DNA of 6,878 bases, from NCBI GenBank assembly GCA_903928285.1, contig CAIYQH010000096.1:1-6878 (forward strand), read 5' to 3'. The notes beneath the pieces are model-generated. The model was not told the DNA's origin. It did no database searches and was given only the letters and a program-made list of their open reading frames with translations. Positions 1-4,600 of this stretch are shown piece by piece. Source of the stretch: an uncultured Bacteroidales bacterium. Lineage in GTDB: Bacteria > Bacteroidota > Bacteroidia > Bacteroidales > FEN-979. Positions within the stretch are counted from its first letter, which is position 1. Each line of letters starts with the position of its first letter. The position numbers and the translations under genes were made by a program.

Positions 1-120
1 ATTTGTTCACTGGGAATATGGCTTTAGGAGTTAAGTCTGTCAAGAAGAGCCGTATGATGGGAGACTGTCAAGTACGGTTCTGTGAGCGGCTGGGGGTGAA
101 ACTCCCCCGGCCTACTCGAC
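1..120 (+). mobile_element. Group II intron, 3' end only (end of domain IV, domains V and VI)
   Basis: This is the 3' terminus of a bacterial group II self-splicing intron and retroelement; the 5' part and any reverse transcriptase/maturase gene lie before the window. Positions 1-46 would be the 3' side of domain IV. Domain V is 47-80 and domain VI about 84-117. The probable 3' splice site follows position 120, because the intron then ends in AC (the AY rule) and the bulged A114 lies 7 nt before the junction. No open reading frame crosses the junction, so the insertion appears to be intergenic, downstream of and convergent to the sigma-factor operon. Whether the intron is complete and mobile cannot be judged here. 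Confidence 0.88.
47..117 (+). ncRNA. Group II intron catalytic domain V and branch-point domain VI
   Basis: Domain V is exactly 34 nt (47-80). The lower stem 47-55 pairs with 72-80 in nine pairs and includes the catalytic AGC triad at 48-50. A 2-nt bulge AA at 70-71 follows. The upper stem 56-60 pairs with 65-69, closed by a GAGA (GNRA) tetraloop at 61-64. Domain VI has GAG 84-86 pairing with CUC 115-117 and a GC-rich stem of 88-96 with 104-112. A114 is left unpaired as the expected branch-point adenosine. All of this is read directly from the sequence and matches the universal group II architecture. Confidence 0.9.
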
Positions 121-218
121 CAACTATGGCAGGGTCTTGATTTGTCATATTTTCCCCTGAGTTGAATCAGGTTATCAGGAAAAATTTGATGGCAACAGGA
201 AAGATGAGAACTTCTTTG

Positions 219-587
219 TCATGGCCTGCTCCTTCTGAAGAGCAGCCGTAACAACAGCTGATCAAAGACAAAGGTGAACAAAAGGATGGCTGCCACAATG
301 GTGGCCATCTGCCAGTGGCGGGTAAGCAACATCACCAAAGGGGATTTACTCGTTGCGTCGGGAAGCAGCAGCACCACCGCAAGGATGGCCAGGGCGCCAA
401 GCATGAGCAGGGTCTTCAGGGCAAACTCGAAAAACAACTCGCGCGCTGAAAGCCGCTTTTCCAGCTTGCTCACCAGCAGATCGGTGAAGGCGGGGTCAAG
501 TTCTGTCCCGGGAAACTCCTGCAGGGCCTCCTCCACGATTGCATTGATCTCATCTCGTCGGTTCATCGGGGTCAAGTTTATCATCAT
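219..587 (-). CDS. Small two-helix membrane protein co-transcribed with ECF sigma factor (candidate anti-sigma factor)
   Basis: The product is 122 aa with a charged N-terminal part of about 50 residues, then two predicted membrane helices at roughly residues 55-76 and 93-117, ending in an Arg-rich tail (RRSRP). The predicted topology puts the soluble N-terminus and the basic tail in the cytoplasm. I do not recognise a named family, and no zinc-finger anti-sigma motif (HxxxCxxC) is visible. It starts 2 nt after the sigma-factor stop codon, so translation is probably coupled. Two adjacent ATGs (587 and 584) and a third at 566, giving MNRRDE, are all possible starts. AAGGA lies directly against the first ATG, too close to act as its Shine-Dalgarno site. 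Small membrane proteins directly downstream of ECF sigma genes are often their inhibitors, so an anti-sigma role is a reasonable but unproven inference. Confidence 0.75.
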   Translation of the reverse strand: MMINLTPMNRRDEINAIVEEALQEFPGTELDPAFTDLLVSKLEKRLSARELFFEFALKTLLMLGALAILAVVLLLPDATSKSPLVMLLTRHWQMATIVAAILLFTFVFDQLLLRLLFRRSRP

Positions 588-589
588 CC

Positions 590-1168
590 TTAATTTGCTT
601 CAAATAATACAGTCCTGATCTCCGGGATCGCCGCGATCATCCTGTCGTGGATGATCTGCCGCCCGCGGTTCAGGTAACTCTTCACGGTTCCTTCGGGCAT
701 CCCCGTGATCTCCTCAATCTCCGCGTAAGAAAACCCCTCCAGGTGGTACAGGGTGACCACCACCCGGTAATGGGCCGGCATGGCGTCGATGATCAGGTGT
801 ACCAGGCTTTTCAGTGCTTTCCGGTCATGATTGCCCAGGTTTGGCGGAATATCAACTTTTGCCAGCATCGCGGGGGTGAAATTTTCAACAGCCGTGACCA
901 TCTCCCGTTTATGACGACGGAGATGGTCAACGCAGGTATGCCAGGTGATGGAGCCGATCCAGGTCGACAGTTTCGACTCTCCCCTGAATTTCCCGATATC
1001 TCGGAACACGCGCAGGAACACCTCCTGGCAGATATCCTCCCCATCCTCGTGCCGGTCGGTCATCCGGATCACCATATGCCATACCAGGTTCTTGTATTTT
1101 TCAACAAGAAACCTGAAAGCGTGGGTTTTCCCATCCCTGACAGAGGCTACGAGCGTTTTATCGTCCAT
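590..1168 (-). CDS. ECF-family RNA polymerase sigma factor
   Basis: This 192-aa protein is an extracytoplasmic-function (sigma-70 group 4) factor that directs RNA polymerase to a small set of promoters. Region 2 covers about residues 17-88, with the core-binding and -10 melting segment around DICQEVFLRVF (45-55) and the following STWIGSITWHTCVDHLRR. Region 4 is about 125-176, with a helix-turn-helix at YAEIEEITGMPEGTVKSYL (148-166) that reads the -35 element. Regions 1.1 and 3 are absent, as expected. I chose the ATG at 1168 (MDDKTLV). A longer frame from a TTG at 1195 is open, but its extra codons cover the -10 and spacer of the gene's own promoter. It heads the operon with the downstream membrane protein and is divergent from a second membrane-protein gene. 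Matching promoters on both sides point to autoregulation. The signal sensed cannot be read from the sequence. Confidence 0.93.
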   Translation of the reverse strand: MDDKTLVASVRDGKTHAFRFLVEKYKNLVWHMVIRMTDRHEDGEDICQEVFLRVFRDIGKFRGESKLSTWIGSITWHTCVDHLRRHKREMVTAVENFTPAMLAKVDIPPNLGNHDRKALKSLVHLIIDAMPAHYRVVVTLYHLEGFSYAEIEEITGMPEGTVKSYLNRGRQIIHDRMIAAIPEIRTVLFEAN

Positions 1169-1175
1169 TGTAAGG

Positions 1176-1205
1176 TTAGTCGCCCGAACCGGCAAAAGGT
1201 TGCAG
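1176..1205 (-). promoter_or_regulatory. ECF-type promoter of the sigma-factor operon
   Basis: On the minus strand, CTGCAACCTTT (1205-1195) is followed by 12 nt and then CGACTAA (1182-1176). The AAC core of the -35 lies 16 nt before the CGAC core of the -10, the usual ECF-promoter geometry. The same arrangement recurs in the opposite direction at 1234-1263. Only 7 nt separate the -10 element from the ATG at 1168, so the transcript should start at or within a few bases of the start codon. The motif is seen directly; its recognition by the adjacent sigma factor is inferred. Confidence 0.68.
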
Positions 1206-1244
1206 TCCTGGAGAAAAAAATATTTTCACAAAGCTGCAACCTTT
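1195..1244. repeat. Perfect 11-bp inverted repeat in the divergent control region
   Basis: The arms AAAGGTTGCAG (1195-1205) and CTGCAACCTTT (1234-1244) are exact reverse complements with a 28-nt spacer. The spacer is AT-rich and itself nearly symmetric: GAAAA at 1213-1217 and TTTTC at 1223-1227, about the same centre. Each arm coincides with the -35 element of one divergent promoter, so the repeat is best explained as two copies of one recognition site rather than as a repressor operator or a terminator. Confidence 0.85.
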
Positions 1245-1263
1245 CCTGCTACAACCCGACTGA
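1234..1263 (+). promoter_or_regulatory. ECF-type promoter of the divergent membrane-protein gene
   Basis: CTGCAACCTTT (1234-1244), 12 nt, then CGACTGA (1257-1263). This matches the sigma-operon promoter at all 11 bases of the upstream element, at spacer length, and at 6 of 7 bases of the -10. Transcription would begin near 1268-1272, leaving an A-rich leader of about 22-26 nt before the ATG at 1294. Recognition by the neighbouring sigma factor is an inference from the shared motif. Confidence 0.66.
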
Positions 1264-1293
1264 TGATTCATAAACCATTTAAAACCTGAAATC

Positions 1294-1650
1294 ATGATGC
1301 AAGATGTGTTGATTCCCGCAATCGTATTCTTTGGCCTTTATCATATCATTAAGATGTTCACCGATTTCCTGCTGAAGCGGAAGATCATCAAGGCCGGACA
1401 TATTGAAAAGGCCGGTATTCTTGACCCGGTGACTACCGTGAGTGACGAGAACCGCTTTCCCACCCTGAAATGGGGGTTGGTTTCGCTGATGGCCGGCATC
1501 GGCATGATCGTGATCGAACTCATGAGCCGCGGGGGAGAGATCTCCTGGGTAAAGGGCTACAACTCGCTTTTGCCTGTCGGCATCGAACTGGTCTTTATCG
1601 CCGCCGGGTTCCTGATCTATTTCTTTCTCGTCACCACGAAGAAGCGCTAA
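1294..1650 (+). CDS. Small three-helix membrane protein, resembling the DUF6249 type, in ECF sigma regulon
   Basis: The product is 118 aa with three predicted membrane helices at about residues 4-22, 59-77 and 91-113. A basic cytoplasmic loop (LLKRKIIKAGHIEKAG) follows helix 1, and the tail is KKR. A short helix, then a basic segment with an IEKAG-like motif, then LKWGLVSLMAGIGM resembles the DUF6249 proteins often found next to ECF sigma genes in Bacteroidota. I make that family match from memory of the pattern, so it is tentative. Two adjacent ATGs (1294 and 1297) are possible starts, with no Shine-Dalgarno site and an A-rich leader. Its promoter is a near copy of the sigma operon's, implying shared control. 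The last 20 bp overlap the convergent uvrA-like gene. The molecular function is unknown; sensing or modulating the envelope signal is a guess. Confidence 0.82.
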   Translation: MMQDVLIPAIVFFGLYHIIKMFTDFLLKRKIIKAGHIEKAGILDPVTTVSDENRFPTLKWGLVSLMAGIGMIVIELMSRGGEISWVKGYNSLLPVGIELVFIAAGFLIYFFLVTTKKR

Positions 1651-4600
1651 CCAGGTATCCCCCCTTATCGCCCCCATCGGGTCCAAGTTCAATGACATGG
1701 TCGGCCCGGGCGATGATATCGGGGTCATGTTCGATGACCAGCAGGGTGTGACCCTGGCCTGCCAGCTCACCAAAAAGGGTCACCAGGTATTCAATATCAC
1801 GGAAATGAAGTCCGGTGGAGGGCTCCTCAAAGAGGTAAAGAACGGTTCCCTTCCCGGGCTTCATCAGTTCGGCGGCAAGAACAAGCCGCTGGGCTTCGCC
1901 ACCCGAAAGGGTGTCGAGCGGCTGTCCAAGCTGAAGATAACCAAGTCCCACCTTTTCCAGCATCTGCAGTTGTGACAGAAGATTTTTCTGACCTGCAAAA
2001 AACAGGATGGAGCCTGTTACCGTCATATCAAGCACATCCCCGATGGAAAGCCCGTTAACCCTGCACCGCAGCACCTCATCGCGAAACCGTTTGCCGTGGC
2101 ATTTTTCGCAGGTCGTCCTGACATCTGAGAGAAAGTCCATCGAAACCCTGATATGTCCTGCTCCCTGGCATTCCTCACATTGCCCCTGTTTGTTCAGCCA
2201 GGAGAAATGGTTTTTGGTGAATCCAGCCTGCCTGGCTGAGTCACTGGCGGCAAACAGGTCGCGGATGCGGTCGGAGATGCCGGTAAAGGTGGCCGGGGTA
2301 GCCATTGACGAAGAAAAGCCGGTACGCTGGTGTACCGCCACCACCCGCTGAAAATTTTCAAACCCGGTGACCGAGGTGCATCCGACGGGACCTCCTGCCT
2401 CATACGACGCCAGGATCACATCGGTCATCAGGGTGGACTTCCCGCTTCCCGATACGCCGGTAAGGGCAATGATCCCACCTGCCGGGATATCGATATCAAA
2501 TCCCCTGAGATTATTCGCAGAGGCATTGCGGATTGATAATCCGGGATGCAGGTTCCGCTTTCCCCGTTTTGATCCCGCATCCTGTATTCCGGGAAAGGCG
2601 GACCCCGTTACCGGTCCCGTATGCAGGTAAGGGCCTGTAACGGAGGCAGGGTTCAGCATGATCTCCGCCGGTGTCCCCTCTGCCAGTATGCTGCCTCCCT
2701 CCTTTCCCGCACCCGGTCCCATGTCGATCACGTAGTCGGCCGAAAGGATCACCTCCCTGTCATGTTCCACGATGACCACGGTATTTCCCGCCTCCTGCAG
2801 CGACCTGACCAGCCTCATCAATTTTTTGGTATCCTTCGGATGAAGTCCGATGGTGGGCTCATCAAGCACGTAAGTGATCCCTGTCAGCCCGGAGCCCAGC
2901 TGCCCGGCCAGCCTGATCCGCTGCGCCTCCCCGCCCGAAAGGGTCGGGGAAAGCCTGTCGATGGTCAGGTAGGACAGCCCGAGATCGCTGAGGAAACAAA
3001 GTTTCCGCAGGATTTCGCCAACAAGGGGAGTGGCAATGTCAACATCGGCGGGGTTCTCCAGGTTGGTGAGCATCCTGTTGAAAAAGTCAATGGCTGCCGA
3101 AACGGAAAGCGACGAGACCCATGCGATAGTTTCCCCCAGAATTGTGTAAGCCAGCGCTTCAGGCCGCAAGCGTGATCCTTTGCAGCTACTGCAGGTTCCT
3201 GTTTTCATCAGGTTCATCATGCTTTCGCCGCGGTGATCGGCATGTTTCCGGGAATACTCCTCGTTCACAAGGTTTATCAACCCTTTCCACGGGCCTGTGA
3301 AATGATGTTCGCCGGTTCGGTTATCCCGTTTGAATTGCCAGTTCACTTCATAGACTTCTTCACCGGTCCCGTCGAGGGCCAGGGTTTTAGCCTCAGTGGG
3401 GAGCTCCATCCACGGCTGCTGAAAATCGATGGCAAAGCGGTCGCCGGCAGCGCGCAGCGCAGCGACATACTGACCAAAGGGGTCTCCATAGAACCTGCCT
3501 GTTTTCGTACCGTCCATCGCCCCTTCCAGGATGGACTTCGCGGGATCGGAGATAAGCCTTTCTGCATCGCAAACCGTTTTAAAACCCAGCCCGTCGCATG
3601 TGGAGCAGGCGCCGTGCTGGTGGTTGAAGGAAAAGAGGGAGGAGGAAGGAGGAATATTGAAGATCGAATATCGAATATCGAATAATGAATCATGAATGTC
3701 AGATTCACTTTTTTTTCCGATCCTGGAAAATAGCAGCCTGTAATGATCGTAGATGGCGGACAGGGTCCCGACTGTGGAGCGGGGGTTTTGCCCGAGGCCG
3801 CCCTGGCTCACGGCAAAGGTGGGGGTGAGTCCCGATACCTCTTCAAAATCGGCCTTTTCCTTAATGCCTACGCGGCTTCGAACGTAGGGTGAAAAGCTTT
3901 CCAGGAAGCGGTTCTGCCCCTCAGCAAAGATCGTGTCAAAGGCCAGCGACGACTTCCCGCTTCCCGAAACACCAGTAATCACCGTGATCCGGTTGTGCGG
4001 GATCCGTACATCGATATTTTTAAGATTATGGGTCGATACAGCGCGGAAAAAGATTGAATGCTGAGTATTGAATATTGAGTGCTGAACGCTGAATGGCCCG
4101 GTGAACAAACTTTCATCCGGTAAACTATCCCCTCCATTCATCATTGGATATTCGATATCCGATATTCGAACTTCATTTCTCTTTTCCCGAAGCGCCGCTG
4201 CTGTTGCCGATCCTTCGCACTGTAGCATCTCCGTGGGTGTTCCTGAGAAAAGCAGCTGGCCACCGTCGCGTCCGCTTCCGGGGCCGAGATCCACGATATG
4301 GTCGGCTGCAGCGATGATCCCCAGGTGATGTTCGATAAGAATAACCGTGTGGCGCTGTTCGACAAGCCGGTTGAGGGCCGCCAGCAGGATGGCCACATCG
4401 GCCTGGTGCAGTCCGGTGGTGGGTTCATCCAGGATATAGAGGGTATGTGCCGCAGCCGGTTTGGCAAGCTCCGTCGCCAGTTTGATCCGCTGGGCCTCTC
4501 CGCCGCTCAGGGTGGAGGAGCGTTGCCCGAGGGCGATATAGCCAAGTCCAAGGCTGTCGAGGGTTTCGAGGAAACGCAGGAGCTTTGGTTGTTCCCTGAA

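Noticed and set aside
156..171. Hairpin CCTGA-N6-TCAGG as a possible terminator for either strand
   Set aside because: The stem is only 5 bp and neither side is followed by a T run.
1195..1244. 11-bp inverted repeat as a transcription terminator or repressor operator
   Set aside because: It lies between divergent starts, not after a gene, and each arm matches a -35 element with a correctly spaced -10, which explains the symmetry better.
647..1273. 208-codon open frame on the + strand across the sigma gene and its promoter region
   Set aside because: Antisense to the unmistakable ECF sigma factor and covering both ECF promoters; no protein-family features.
1279..1773. 164-codon open frame on the minus strand opposite the 118-aa membrane protein
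   Set aside because: It covers a helix-rich gene with clear membrane segments on the other strand and overlaps the end of the uvrA-like gene; its own translation is low-information.
3652..4177. Repeat clusters considered as a CRISPR array
   Set aside because: The unit is 7 bp with no unique spacers, and the arrays lie in an open coding frame.
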